From positions 124,001-188,000 of the forward strand of contig NZ_AZDH01000027.1 of the NCBI RefSeq assembly GCF_001435445.1: 64,000 bases of DNA. The letters are read 5' to 3'. This document shows positions 35,459 through 43,926 of the stretch, in pieces. The notes beneath the pieces are model-generated. The model had not been told where the DNA came from. It was given only the letters and a program-made list of their open reading frames with translations, and made no database searches. Made by a program: the position numbers and the translations under genes. Positions within the stretch are counted from its first letter, which is position 1, and each line of letters opens with the position of its first letter. This DNA is from Companilactobacillus kimchii DSM 13961 = JCM 10707 (GTDB taxonomy: Bacteria > Bacillota > Bacilli > Lactobacillales > Lactobacillaceae).

Positions 35459-37147
35459 TCTTTGTTGCTCTCCTTGAGCCAATTCCAACAACTCTTGAGC
35501 ATGCTTCCTAGTCAAATCAGTTACCTTAGTCCCAGCCAACATTAGAGAAATAGCTTCAATCCTTTGGAGATCGTTAAGTATAGAAACTTTTGTTTCTGTT
35601 TTATCCTTAACGGTCTCTTTTTTTATTTCAAATTGAATATCACTCATAGCTGCTACTTGTGGTAAATGTGTAATACAGAGGACTTGTAAGAATTGTGAAA
35701 CCTTATAAATTTTATCACCAATAGCTTGCGCAACACGACCACTGACACCTGTATCAATTTCATCAAAAACAATAGTCTCTACGTTCATTTTTTCAGCAAT
35801 GATAGCTTCAAAAGCCAAAATGACACGAGATAATTCACCACCTGAGGCAACTCTAACTAACGGCTTATAATCTTCACCTACATTTGTTTTCAAGTTGAAT
35901 TGAATTTGATCAATTCCCTTGGGCGATAAATTATCATCATCCAACGATTTGAAAGCTACACCAAACTTGGCGTTAGGCATATATAGATCTTTTAATTGAC
36001 GATTGATTGATTTTTCTAAAGCTGTAGCGGTCTTATGACGTTGCTTGGATAAATCTTTACCTAAATTAAGCAATTTAGTCTGATATTGACTAATTTCATC
36101 TGTCAATTGAGCCTCGGTATCATCATCGATATTGATCTTAGATAACTCTTCATGAGCATTCTTACTAAACTCAATAACTTCATCTAAAGTAGGACCATAC
36201 TTCTTTTTCAAATTATCCAAAGTGATTAAACGCTTTTGAATTTCATCTAAACGATTCTCATCAAAATCAAGATTCTCTAGCTGATCAGCAATCGTGGCAG
36301 CATTATCTTGCAATTGATAATAAGCCCCGTTAACGGAATCATAAAGTTCTTTATAAGAAGAATCATAATCCATGATTTCCTCTAAATTGTCACGTACATT
36401 CCCTAGAGCATCTACGACACCCACATTATTCTCAGATAAACCTCGATAGCTATCTTGAAGAGATGAACTGATTTTTTCAAAGTTAGACAACTGATTTTTC
36501 TCATCTTCCAATTTATCATCTTCGCCAGCTTGCAATTGAGCACTGTCGATATCTTCAATTTGGAATTTAAGCATATCAATTCTTTGCACTAAATTCTGAG
36601 AGTTCTTTTGAATCGTTCTTAAGCGACTACGTTTAGCTTGATATTCTTCAAAAAGTTGAACATATTTCAATAAATCATGTTGAAAATCATCATCGGCAAA
36701 ACGATCCAAGATGTTGATGTGATTATCTTCATCTAGTAACTCTTGCTGCTGATTTTGACCATGAATCTCAACCAAAAATTTACCAACTTGTCGTAAAACA
36801 TTTGTTTTAACTAGTTCGTTGTTGATGCGACAGACATTTCGACCCTTACGATTGATTTCTCGCTTAATAATAATTTGATTATCATCGTGAGCAATCCCAT
36901 ATTCAGCCAGAATAGCAAAAATAGGACTACTTGCTTTTACCTCAAATAGTCCTTGCACATTTAATTGCTCTTGTCCTGTTCTAATAAAATCAATTGACGA
37001 TCTACTCCCAACTAATAAGCCCAAAGCATCAATAATAATTGACTTACCAGCTCCGGTCTCACCAGTTAAAGCAGTCATTCCACTTTTAAAATCAATCTGT
37101 AGCTTATTAATAATCGCAAAGTTATTGATTATTAGTTTTTTTAGCAT
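35450..37147 (-). CDS. recN: DNA repair protein RecN
   Basis: RecN is an SMC-like ATPase acting early at double-strand breaks. The 565-aa protein has Walker A GETGAGKSIIIDALG near residue 30, a central coiled coil (about 160-360), VASGGELSRVILA and Walker B IVFDEIDTGVSG. It closely follows tlyA. The Bacillus-type argR gene between tlyA and recN is absent. The last 9 nt overlap the convergent SOS-type gene. Confidence 0.96.
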   Translation of the reverse strand: MLKKLIINNFAIINKLQIDFKSGMTALTGETGAGKSIIIDALGLLVGSRSSIDFIRTGQEQLNVQGLFEVKASSPIFAILAEYGIAHDDNQIIIKREINRKGRNVCRINNELVKTNVLRQVGKFLVEIHGQNQQQELLDEDNHINILDRFADDDFQHDLLKYVQLFEEYQAKRSRLRTIQKNSQNLVQRIDMLKFQIEDIDSAQLQAGEDDKLEDEKNQLSNFEKISSSLQDSYRGLSENNVGVVDALGNVRDNLEEIMDYDSSYKELYDSVNGAYYQLQDNAATIADQLENLDFDENRLDEIQKRLITLDNLKKKYGPTLDEVIEFSKNAHEELSKINIDDDTEAQLTDEISQYQTKLLNLGKDLSKQRHKTATALEKSINRQLKDLYMPNAKFGVAFKSLDDDNLSPKGIDQIQFNLKTNVGEDYKPLVRVASGGELSRVILAFEAIIAEKMNVETIVFDEIDTGVSGRVAQAIGDKIYKVSQFLQVLCITHLPQVAAMSDIQFEIKKETVKDKTETKVSILNDLQRIEAISLMLAGTKVTDLTRKHAQELLELAQGEQQRLD

Positions 37148-37155
37148 TATCTCAC

Positions 37156-37980
37156 CTATTTATTAAGATTTGCATAAGCTGCTTCCATTGTATTTTCAAC
37201 GGAAACATTATCTAAAATTTCACCAGGTTGTTCTTCTTGAGGCTTTTGAATGTGCATCAAGAATTCAATATTACCCTCTCCACCTTTGATAGGCGAAAAG
37301 TCTAAACCAGAAACAATGAATCCTGCCTCTTTAGCGAAGTTAGTAATCTTCTCTAAGACCATCTTATGAACTTTGTGATCACGGACAATTCCATGTTTAC
37401 CAACGTTTTCAGGGCCAGCCTCAAATTGTGGTTTAATCAAACAAACTGCATCTGAACCCGGTAAAATGATGTTAAACATTGGTGGCAAAATTAATTCCAA
37501 AGAAATAAAGGAAACGTCTGTCATAGCAAAACTAGGTAGACCTTCATGAAAGTCTTCTGGTTTACTGTAACGGAAATTAACCCGTTCCATTACAATTACA
37601 CGCTCATCTTTTCTCAGTTTCCAAGCCAATTGATTGTAACCAACATCCAACGCATAAACCTTTTCTGCGCCATTTTGTAAAGCCACATCTGTAAAACCAC
37701 CAGTTGAAGAACCAATATCTAGACAGATACGATCAGACAAATCAATATCAAACGATTTTAAGGCTTTCTCAAGCTTGTAACCACCACGACTGACATATTT
37801 ACTATGAGCATTCTTAGCCAGATGAAAAACAGTGTCTGGATCAACTTTTTCCCCCGGTTTATCGAAACGCAGATTGTCTTGATTATAAACTTCTCCAGCC
37901 ATAACTGAACGCTTAGCTTGTTCTCTGGATTCAAATAAATTTTGTTCAACTAATAAAACATCAATTCTTTTTTTTGCCAA
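37156..37980 (-). CDS. tlyA: TlyA family rRNA (cytidine-2'-O)-methyltransferase
   Basis: This 274-aa protein has an N-terminal S4 RNA-binding domain (KRIDVLLVEQNLFESREQAK) and an FtsJ-type SAM domain (CLDIGSSTGGFTDVALQNGA). The TlyA/YqxC family methylates ribosomal RNA and is often labelled hemolysin. The start is a TTG at 37980 with AGGTGA 7 nt upstream. Confidence 0.9.
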   Translation of the reverse strand: MAKKRIDVLLVEQNLFESREQAKRSVMAGEVYNQDNLRFDKPGEKVDPDTVFHLAKNAHSKYVSRGGYKLEKALKSFDIDLSDRICLDIGSSTGGFTDVALQNGAEKVYALDVGYNQLAWKLRKDERVIVMERVNFRYSKPEDFHEGLPSFAMTDVSFISLELILPPMFNIILPGSDAVCLIKPQFEAGPENVGKHGIVRDHKVHKMVLEKITNFAKEAGFIVSGLDFSPIKGGEGNIEFLMHIQKPQEEQPGEILDNVSVENTMEAAYANLNK

Positions 37981-37990
37981 TATGTGTCAC

Positions 37991-38839
37991 CTATTCTTTG
38001 AAATAATCTAAGAAGCTTACCAATAAGTTCTTGTCAAACTCGTTTTCTTTTAAAACTGCATTCAAAGCATCTTTAACTAAATCTTTCAACTTAGCTTCCG
38101 TTGCTTCCTTACCAATCAAATTAGGGAAAGTATTCTTATTACTATCCTCACCATCGTCAGCATCGTTCAAATCATCTTTCAACTGAAAAGCCAAACCAAT
38201 ATCATTCGCGTATTGAACTAAATTCTTCGATAGTTCATGACCGGCACAAAAGGCTCCAGTTGTCACAGCTGCAGTAATTAGATCAGCTGTTTTTTCTCTA
38301 TGTAGAGTTGTCAATTCATCTTCAGTTAAAACTTTATTTTCCATGGTAATATCAGTCATTTGACCAGCTACCATTCCCATAGGACCAGCATTATGGGCCA
38401 AAATTCTTACAGCAGCCATACGTTTATCAGTGCTCAAATTCGATTTAGCAATCCAATAGAAAGCTTGTGTTAACAAACCATCCCCGGCCAAGACAGCGGG
38501 TCCAACACCAAATTGCTTATGATTCGACAATTTACCACGACGATAATCACTATCATCCATTTCTGGCAAATCATCGTGGATCAACGAATAGGTATGTACT
38601 AATTCAATTGCACCGGCGATATCGTAAAACTGCGAAAGTTTATCTAACTTGATACTGCTAGAATAGGCAACTGCTAAAAAGAGCATCGGGCGAACTCTTT
38701 TACCACCAGCGTCTAATGAATAAAGCATGGCATCTCTTAAAGTGGCTTGCTTTATTTCTGTTTTCAATTTATTATCCAAAAACTTATTAAAATCAGGCAA
38801 GACTTGATCGCAAAAATCAGAGAACTTTTTTATTTCCAT
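37991..38839 (-). CDS. ispA: Geranyl/farnesyl diphosphate synthase
   Basis: IspA condenses IPP with DMAPP and GPP. The 282-aa all-helical enzyme has the first Asp-rich motif DDLPEMDD near residue 92 and the second DDLND near residue 227, with GGKRVRPML for IPP binding. Chain length is inferred from similarity to bacterial FPP synthases. The gene is adjacent to xseB, the classic arrangement. Confidence 0.94.
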   Translation of the reverse strand: MEIKKFSDFCDQVLPDFNKFLDNKLKTEIKQATLRDAMLYSLDAGGKRVRPMLFLAVAYSSSIKLDKLSQFYDIAGAIELVHTYSLIHDDLPEMDDSDYRRGKLSNHKQFGVGPAVLAGDGLLTQAFYWIAKSNLSTDKRMAAVRILAHNAGPMGMVAGQMTDITMENKVLTEDELTTLHREKTADLITAAVTTGAFCAGHELSKNLVQYANDIGLAFQLKDDLNDADDGEDSNKNTFPNLIGKEATEAKLKDLVKDALNAVLKENEFDKNLLVSFLDYFKE

Positions 38840-38841
38840 AA

Positions 38842-39081
38842 TTATTTTTGATCCTTATCTTGGTCTTGTTTGATATTAATTTCTTCGCCATCTTTTGTCA
38901 TAACCTTAGTTACAGTTTCTTCAGCATCACTTAAAGTTTTTTCAAGTTCCTTACTTAAAGTAACACCCGTTTTAAACTTTTCCATTGCTTCTTCTAAAGG
39001 AACGTTTCCCGCCTCAAGATTAGTTACAATTGCTTCTAAATCAGCAAGATTTTCTTCAAATGATTTCTTCTTTTCAGCCAT
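38842..39081 (-). CDS. xseB: Exodeoxyribonuclease VII small subunit
   Basis: The 79-aa helical hairpin protein has the family motif [16 protein letters not shown] and the segment [13 protein letters not shown]. It pairs with XseA to degrade single-stranded DNA. Its start overlaps the xseA 3' end by 8 nt. Confidence 0.95.
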   Translation of the reverse strand: MAEKKKSFEENLADLEAIVTNLEAGNVPLEEAMEKFKTGVTLSKELEKTLSDAEETVTKVMTKDGEEINIKQDQDKDQK

Positions 39082-40423
39082 TTCCGTCCTCGCTTACTTC
39101 TTTGGTTATTAATTTGACGTTACCATTTTTAACTTTTAGGTCAACCTCTTGATCTACTTGATAATCAGTTACATTCTTCAACACCTTGCCTGATTTACTA
39201 GTAGGAATGGCATATCCACGACTCAAAGTTTTTAGTGGACTCAACGAATCCAATGTGGCAACCTCACTATTAAATACATTACGATTTTTATTGATAATTT
39301 TATTTACATTATTAATCAAAATTTGATATAACCGATTGACTTGATTGGCGTAACTATAGATTTGATCTCTAGGTGACGCTTGTACCAATCGATTAGCATA
39401 CTGAATCAATTCTGTTTTCGACCTGCTCAATGAATTAGAGAAATTCTGATGTAATTTATCTTGCAGATAATCGACTTTTTGCAAATACACTTCGTAGATT
39501 CGCTCTGGATGTTGCAAAAAGACATTCTGAGCCAAGGAATCAACTTTATCCTTGTAATTACCTATAATCTTTGTTTGTGCATTATACAGTCTCGTATTGA
39601 GATCTTGCAGATGTAATAGCACATCCCTCAAAACTGGTGTAGCCAATTCAGCAGCGGCCGTTGGTGTGGCTGCTCTTAAATCAGCAACTAAATCAGCGAT
39701 AGTCGTGTCAGTTTCATGACCAACTGAACTGATTACAGGAATTTTACTTTGAACAATGGCTTGGGCAACCACCTCTTCATTAAATGGCCACAGATCTTCA
39801 ATCGATCCACCACCACGTCCAATAATGATAGTGTCATAATTACCATCTTCATTAATTCGTTTCAGTTGCTTAACAATCGTTGGGGCGGCTTCTTGACCTT
39901 GAACTTGAGCCGGATACAAAACTATTTGTACAATTGGATACCTTCTAGCAACGGTTGTCATAATATCATGAATAACCGCACCTGATTGACTGGTTACCAC
40001 CGCTATTCGTTTAGGGAATTGTGGTATAGGCTTTTTAGGTAAATCAAAGACGCCTTGTGCTGCCAGCTTTTTCTTCAATTGCTCAAAAGCTAAGTACAAA
40101 GCTCCTAATCCATCCGGTTCCATCGATTCAACATAAATCTGATAAGAACCGCTAGGTCCATAAAGTGAAATCCGACCCTTGACGAGAACTTTCATTCCCT
40201 CTTCTGGTTGAAATTTAACCTTACTAAAATTTGATTTAAACATGATAGCTGAAATTTTGGCTTTATCATCTTTCAAAGAAAAATATTGATGAGCATTGGG
40301 ACGCATTCTAAAATTAGAAATTTCCCCCATCAAATAGACGTGTCCCAAATAAGGGTCCACGTCAAATTTTCTTTTCAGATATTGAGTTAAAGCCGTTACA
40401 GTTAAATATTGCTCATTATCCAT
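39074..40423 (-). CDS. xseA: Exodeoxyribonuclease VII large subunit
   Basis: The 449-aa catalytic subunit has an N-terminal OB fold ([26 protein letters not shown]), the central nuclease domain with [32 protein letters not shown] and [14 protein letters not shown], and a C-terminal coiled coil. It overlaps folD by 8 nt. Confidence 0.96.
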   Translation of the reverse strand: MDNEQYLTVTALTQYLKRKFDVDPYLGHVYLMGEISNFRMRPNAHQYFSLKDDKAKISAIMFKSNFSKVKFQPEEGMKVLVKGRISLYGPSGSYQIYVESMEPDGLGALYLAFEQLKKKLAAQGVFDLPKKPIPQFPKRIAVVTSQSGAVIHDIMTTVARRYPIVQIVLYPAQVQGQEAAPTIVKQLKRINEDGNYDTIIIGRGGGSIEDLWPFNEEVVAQAIVQSKIPVISSVGHETDTTIADLVADLRAATPTAAAELATPVLRDVLLHLQDLNTRLYNAQTKIIGNYKDKVDSLAQNVFLQHPERIYEVYLQKVDYLQDKLHQNFSNSLSRSKTELIQYANRLVQASPRDQIYSYANQVNRLYQILINNVNKIINKNRNVFNSEVATLDSLSPLKTLSRGYAIPTSKSGKVLKNVTDYQVDQEVDLKVKNGNVKLITKEVSEDGNG

Positions 40424-41264
40424 TTGCCCTGCCTTCGGCTAATTCAATCACTTGATCTACTAATGCAGTAATCGTCATTGGGCCAACCCCACCAGGTACC
40501 GGTGTGATCATTGAAACGTGATCCTTAACATCTTCAAAATCAACGTCTCCACAAAGCTTGCCATTCTCATCGCGGTCCATTCCGACATCGATAACAATTG
40601 CTTGATCTTTGACATAATCTTTTTTAATAAATTTAGCTTGTCCAATGGCAACAACTAGCACATCAGCCTTACTTGTTATTTCTTTTAGGTTCTTAGTATG
40701 TGAATGCGTGATCGTTACAGTGGCATTACGATCCAACATCAAAGCAGCAGTAGGCTTACCTACAATATTACTACGTCCGACAATGACAACATTCTTACCA
40801 TCAAGGTCAACATTATAATAGTCCAACATCATTAAAATACCAGAAGCTGTGGCTGGTTTGGTTAGTGGTGTACCAATCCATAGGTTTCCGACACTAATTG
40901 GTGTAAAGCCATCAACATCCTTAGCCGGACTAATGGCTTCAATAACTTTATCCTCATCAATATGATCTGGAACTGGTAATTGAACAATAAATCCATCAAT
41001 AGCTGGATCATTATTTAATTCATCAATCTTATTTAGCAACTCTTGTTCCGTAACGGTGGCATCGAAATGGATGAGTTGGAAATCAATTCCTAATTTTTCA
41101 GCGCGACGTTTCTTATTACGAACATAAACAGCACTGGCACTGTTGTCACCAACTAAGATAACAGCCAAACCAGGAGTTACACCCTTTTCTTTCAAAACTT
41201 GAACACGCTTTGTCATTGTTTCATCTAATGCTGTTGCTACTTTTTTACCTTCTAATAAATTCAC
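40416..41264 (-). CDS. folD: Methylenetetrahydrofolate dehydrogenase/cyclohydrolase
   Basis: FolD interconverts one-carbon folates with NADP. The 282-aa form (from GTG 41264) has VYVRNKKRRAEKLGI with the catalytic lysine, IVQLPVP, and the Rossmann signature VVIVGRSNIVGKP near residue 160. I prefer the GTG, 5 nt after GGTGA. An in-frame ATG four codons upstream (41276) sits directly on the T-run of a terminator and lacks a ribosome site. Confidence 0.93.
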   Translation of the reverse strand: MNLLEGKKVATALDETMTKRVQVLKEKGVTPGLAVILVGDNSASAVYVRNKKRRAEKLGIDFQLIHFDATVTEQELLNKIDELNNDPAIDGFIVQLPVPDHIDEDKVIEAISPAKDVDGFTPISVGNLWIGTPLTKPATASGILMMLDYYNVDLDGKNVVIVGRSNIVGKPTAALMLDRNATVTITHSHTKNLKEITSKADVLVVAIGQAKFIKKDYVKDQAIVIDVGMDRDENGKLCGDVDFEDVKDHVSMITPVPGGVGPMTITALVDQVIELAEGRANG

Positions 41265-41276
41265 ACTAATCACCAT

Positions 41277-41305
41277 AAAAAGGCTGGCAAAAAATCACCA
41301 GCCTT
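41277..41305 (-). terminator. Terminator overlapping nusB stop, before folD
   Basis: AAGGCTGG/CCAGCCTT arms are followed by a short T-run on the minus strand. The ascending arm includes the last base pair region of the nusB stop (41304-41306) and the T-run touches the upstream folD ATG. Confidence 0.75.
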
Positions 41306-41708
41306 ACCCTTCTACAAAATTAGATAAAATACCATTAACGAAGGACTTTGAGTCCTTGTCGCCAAAATCGCCAGCCATTTCAATTGCTTCATCAATAGCT
41401 ACTTTTCTGGGTACTTCTAAACTATTTTCCATTTCAAATAATCCCACACGTAAAATCGAGCGGTCAATTCTGGATAAACGCTGAACAGTCCACTTGTTCT
41501 TTAAGTGTTCTGAAATTTCTTTGTCAAGATCATCTTGGTGTTCTACAACACCTGAAACTAGAAACGTCAAATAATCTGGTACTGCCTCAGATGTCAAATC
41601 GCATAATTGCATGGTAGAAGAAATAGCATCTTGAGGAGTATCCTGAGTCGTTTCGATAGAAAATAGTGATTGAACTGCGAGTTCTCTGATCTTATGTCTA
41701 CTTATCAC
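41304..41708 (-). CDS. nusB: Transcription antitermination protein NusB
   Basis: NusB joins NusE/S10 in antitermination complexes on rRNA operons. The 134-aa helical protein starts RHKIRELAVQSLFSIE and has LSRIDRSILRVGLFEM and KVAIDEAIEMAGDFGDKDS, all conserved. The start is a GTG at 41708 preceded by AAGGA. Between yqhY and folD. Confidence 0.95.
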   Translation of the reverse strand: MISRHKIRELAVQSLFSIETTQDTPQDAISSTMQLCDLTSEAVPDYLTFLVSGVVEHQDDLDKEISEHLKNKWTVQRLSRIDRSILRVGLFEMENSLEVPRKVAIDEAIEMAGDFGDKDSKSFVNGILSNFVEG

Positions 41709-41713
41709 TAGTT

Positions 41714-42133
41714 TTATTCCTTTTTATCTGTTGTTACACGTTCTATTTCGCCGCTATCTTTTTTAGCGATCAAACCTACAACATGTACGTTAATTTCACT
41801 TAAGTCTAAATCGGTCATGAATTCAAGTTGTTCAATGGCTGATTTTTGGATCTCCAAGGATACTTTCGGAATCGATACGCCATATTCCAAATATACATAA
41901 ACATCCGCAGATATTTGATCGTCATTGAACGACACATCAACGCCCTTACCATGATTGATTCTGCCAAAAAGTGAATCTATTCGACTAGAAATAGTGCCAC
42001 GCATTTCGTAGACACCTTCAACTTGGTTTGTAGCAATCCCAAGAAGGATCTCAATAACTTGATGTGATATTTCAACATTACCGTTTATTTTTCCACTATC
42101 TTGTTGTAGAGAAACATATTTTTGTTCAGCCAT
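41714..42133 (-). CDS. Asp23/Gls24 family protein (YqhY-like)
   Basis: This 139-aa DUF322 paralogue has NGNVEISHQVIEILLGIATNQVEGV split over residues 17-41 and a DVYVYLEYGVSIPKV strand region. In Bacillus the yqhY gene in the same efp/nusB context is linked to acetyl-CoA carboxylase control; here only the context supports that. A sister copy is at 20476. Confidence 0.88.
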   Translation of the reverse strand: MAEQKYVSLQQDSGKINGNVEISHQVIEILLGIATNQVEGVYEMRGTISSRIDSLFGRINHGKGVDVSFNDDQISADVYVYLEYGVSIPKVSLEIQKSAIEQLEFMTDLDLSEINVHVVGLIAKKDSGEIERVTTDKKE

Positions 42134-42156
42134 AAACTTATCTCCATAATCAGTTA

Positions 42157-42720
42157 TTAATTAGCACGTGAAATGTAAGTACCATCTTGAGTATTGATAG
42201 TTAGCATATCACCTTCGTTAACGAAGAATGGTACTTGCACAACTAAGCCTGTTTCCATAGTAGCTGGTTTTGAACCACCAGATTGTGTATCACCTTTAAT
42301 TGAAGCTTCAGTTTCAACAACTTTAAGATCAACTGTATTAGGTACATCAACACCAAGTGTTTCACCATTATACATGACTACGCTGACTTCCATGTTTTCC
42401 TTCAAAAACTTAAGTTCATCTCTAATTTCATCACCTGGTAATGAAAGTTGTTCATAAGTTGTAGTATCCATGAAGACGTAGTTGTCACCTTCTGCATATA
42501 GATATTGCATCTTTTTGTTTTCGATGTTAGCTTTTTCAACCTTAGCAGTTGATCTGAATGTCATTTCTTGAACGGCACCAGTTCTTAAATTCTTTAACTT
42601 TGAACGAACAAAGGCACTACCCTTACCTGGCTTAACATGCTGAAATTCTACAACACGCCAGATACCATCTTTTACTTCGATTGTTAATCCATTTTTAAAT
42701 TCATTTACTGAAATTGACAT
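42157..42720 (-). CDS. efp: Elongation factor P
   Basis: EF-P rescues ribosomes stalled at polyproline. The 187-aa protein has the three beta domains, with the modifiable lysine loop [10 protein letters not shown] near residue 32 and the C-terminal [13 protein letters not shown] and [15 protein letters not shown] end ([12 protein letters not shown]). Lead gene of efp-yqhY-nusB-folD. Confidence 0.96.
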   Translation of the reverse strand: MSISVNEFKNGLTIEVKDGIWRVVEFQHVKPGKGSAFVRSKLKNLRTGAVQEMTFRSTAKVEKANIENKKMQYLYAEGDNYVFMDTTTYEQLSLPGDEIRDELKFLKENMEVSVVMYNGETLGVDVPNTVDLKVVETEASIKGDTQSGGSKPATMETGLVVQVPFFVNEGDMLTINTQDGTYISRAN

Positions 42721-42768
42721 TTCTTTCTCCCTTGGTTCCTAAATTTTGCCAATAGAACACTATACATT

Positions 42769-42798
42769 ATCTTACCAATATTTCGGTGTTAATGGCAA
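42769..42798 (-). promoter_or_regulatory. Possible efp promoter
   Basis: TTGCCA (42798-42793) and TAAGAT (42774-42769) on the minus strand are 18 bp apart, between the rpmA terminator and the efp ATG. Confidence 0.4.
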
Positions 42799-42817
42799 TA
42801 ACTCATACTTATTATAT

Positions 42818-42849
42818 AAAAAAAAGAGGAACATTGTCCTCTTTTTTTC
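42818..42849 (-). terminator. rpmA terminator
   Basis: AGAGGA/TCCTCT arms flanked by A-run and T-run stretches form the hairpin 9 nt past the rpmA stop. Confidence 0.88.
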
Positions 42850-42857
42850 TCAATATA

Positions 42858-43130
42858 TTAGTATACTGAAACTTTTCTCTTGTCTCTGCCAAGTCTTTCG
42901 AACTTAACAACGCCATCTTTAAGTGCGAACAATGTATCATCGTTTCCACGGCCAACATTAGCACCTGGGTGAATCTTTGTTCCACGTTGTCTATAAATAA
43001 TTGCACCAGCAGTGATAGCTTGACCATCAGCACGCTTTGCACCTAGTCTACGACCAGCTGAGTTACGGCCATTAGTTGTTGATCCACCACCCTTATGGTG
43101 AGAGAAAAATTGTAAATTCATCTTAAGCAT
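42858..43130 (-). CDS. rpmA: 50S ribosomal protein L27 with Prp-cleaved N-extension
   Basis: L27 contacts the peptidyl-transferase centre with its N-terminus. This 90-aa form has the extension MLKMNLQFF followed by [15 protein letters not shown]. Firmicutes L27 is cut after the two phenylalanines by Prp, exposing the functional end; here the expected cut is Phe9-Ser10. The protease gene lies 12 nt upstream in the same operon. Confidence 0.96.
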   Translation of the reverse strand: MLKMNLQFFSHHKGGGSTTNGRNSAGRRLGAKRADGQAITAGAIIYRQRGTKIHPGANVGRGNDDTLFALKDGVVKFERLGRDKRKVSVY

Positions 43131-43142
43131 GAAATTTACCTC

Positions 43143-43487
43143 CTAATCAAGATCTATATTATTTTTTTGCACTTGAACTTCAATATTTTTAGAATAACTA
43201 CCTTCAATATCTTTCAATATCCAAAATAAATTATCTAATAATAAGGCAGTGTCATGTGAAACTGCTTTATCGAATTGGCAGCCAAGATGACCACCATTAA
43301 CTTCATCCATGACGACCTGAGGACTAGCCCCAGTAAGTTTTTCCAGATTGTTGATTGTTCCAATTGTCACTGCTGAAACAGCAGCACAAACCAAATCTTG
43401 ACCGTAAGGCCCTGAATCAGCATGTCCTTTAATTAAAAAGGAATCAATCTGTTCATCTGAATTCTGGTGAAAACTCGCTCTTATCAT
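43143..43487 (-). CDS. prp: L27-processing cysteine protease Prp
   Basis: Prp (YsxB family) removes the L27 N-extension. The 114-aa protein has the catalytic His in IKGHADSGPYGQDLV and Cys in DLVCAAVSAV, spaced as in known Prp enzymes. It lies between rplU and rpmA, 2 nt after the rplU stop, as is usual for this trio. Confidence 0.93.
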   Translation of the reverse strand: MIRASFHQNSDEQIDSFLIKGHADSGPYGQDLVCAAVSAVTIGTINNLEKLTGASPQVVMDEVNGGHLGCQFDKAVSHDTALLLDNLFWILKDIEGSYSKNIEVQVQKNNIDLD

Positions 43488-43489
43488 GA

Positions 43490-43801
43490 TTAAGCCTTGA
43501 TACTATCGATAAGTACCTTTGTATATGGTTGACGGTGACCTGTCTTCTTGTGTGAATGCTTCTTAGGTTTGTACTTGTAAGTAACAACTTTCTTTTCCTT
43601 ACCTTGCTTTTCAACCTTACCTGAAACACTAGCGCCTTCAACTACTGGGCTACCAACTTTAACAGTCTTGCCATCAGAAACTAAGATTACATCATCAAAT
43701 GTAACTGCGTCTCCTTCTTTGACATCAAGCTTTTCAACATAAATTGAAGCATTTTCTTCAACTTTATATTGCTTACCACCAGTTTTAATAATTGCGTACA
43801 T
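43490..43801 (-). CDS. rplU: 50S ribosomal protein L21
   Basis: L21 binds 23S rRNA. The 103-aa protein starts [16 protein letters not shown] and has [19 protein letters not shown] near the end. ATG 43801 is used because GGGAGTGTACGTTT is the conserved region ahead of rplU; the frame continues 10 codons upstream without similarity. First of rplU-prp-rpmA. Confidence 0.96.
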   Translation of the reverse strand: MYAIIKTGGKQYKVEENASIYVEKLDVKEGDAVTFDDVILVSDGKTVKVGSPVVEGASVSGKVEKQGKEKKVVTYKYKPKKHSHKKTGHRQPYTKVLIDSIKA

Positions 43802-43892
43802 AAACGTACACTCCCTTCTAAGACTCGCCAACTAGGTGCACTAAGCTTAAACCTAGTTTTGAGCGGTTGTAGATGCAATAGTGATTGCAACT
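43802..43892 (-). ncRNA. Ribosomal protein L21 mRNA leader
   Basis: The 5' region between the promoter and rplU has a TGCAATCACTATTGCA hairpin, paired CTAGGTTTAAGCTTAG/ACCTAG elements and a conserved-looking GAGTCTTAGAAGGGAGTGT before the ATG. This is the position and ending of the Firmicutes L21 leader motif; a covariance search would confirm it. Confidence 0.65.
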
Positions 43893-43897
43893 AATAA

Positions 43898-43926
43898 AAT
43901 ATAGCAAATTTCACATACTTTTTCAA
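43898..43926 (-). promoter_or_regulatory. rplU operon promoter
   Basis: TTGAAA (43926-43921) and TATATT (43903-43898) on the minus strand are 17 bp apart. The -35 overlaps the stop codon of the upstream membrane-protein gene. Confidence 0.75.

Noticed and set aside
42812-43042. Second minus-strand frame over rpmA and its terminator
   Set aside because: It spans the terminator and the well-supported L27 frame, and has no similarity.
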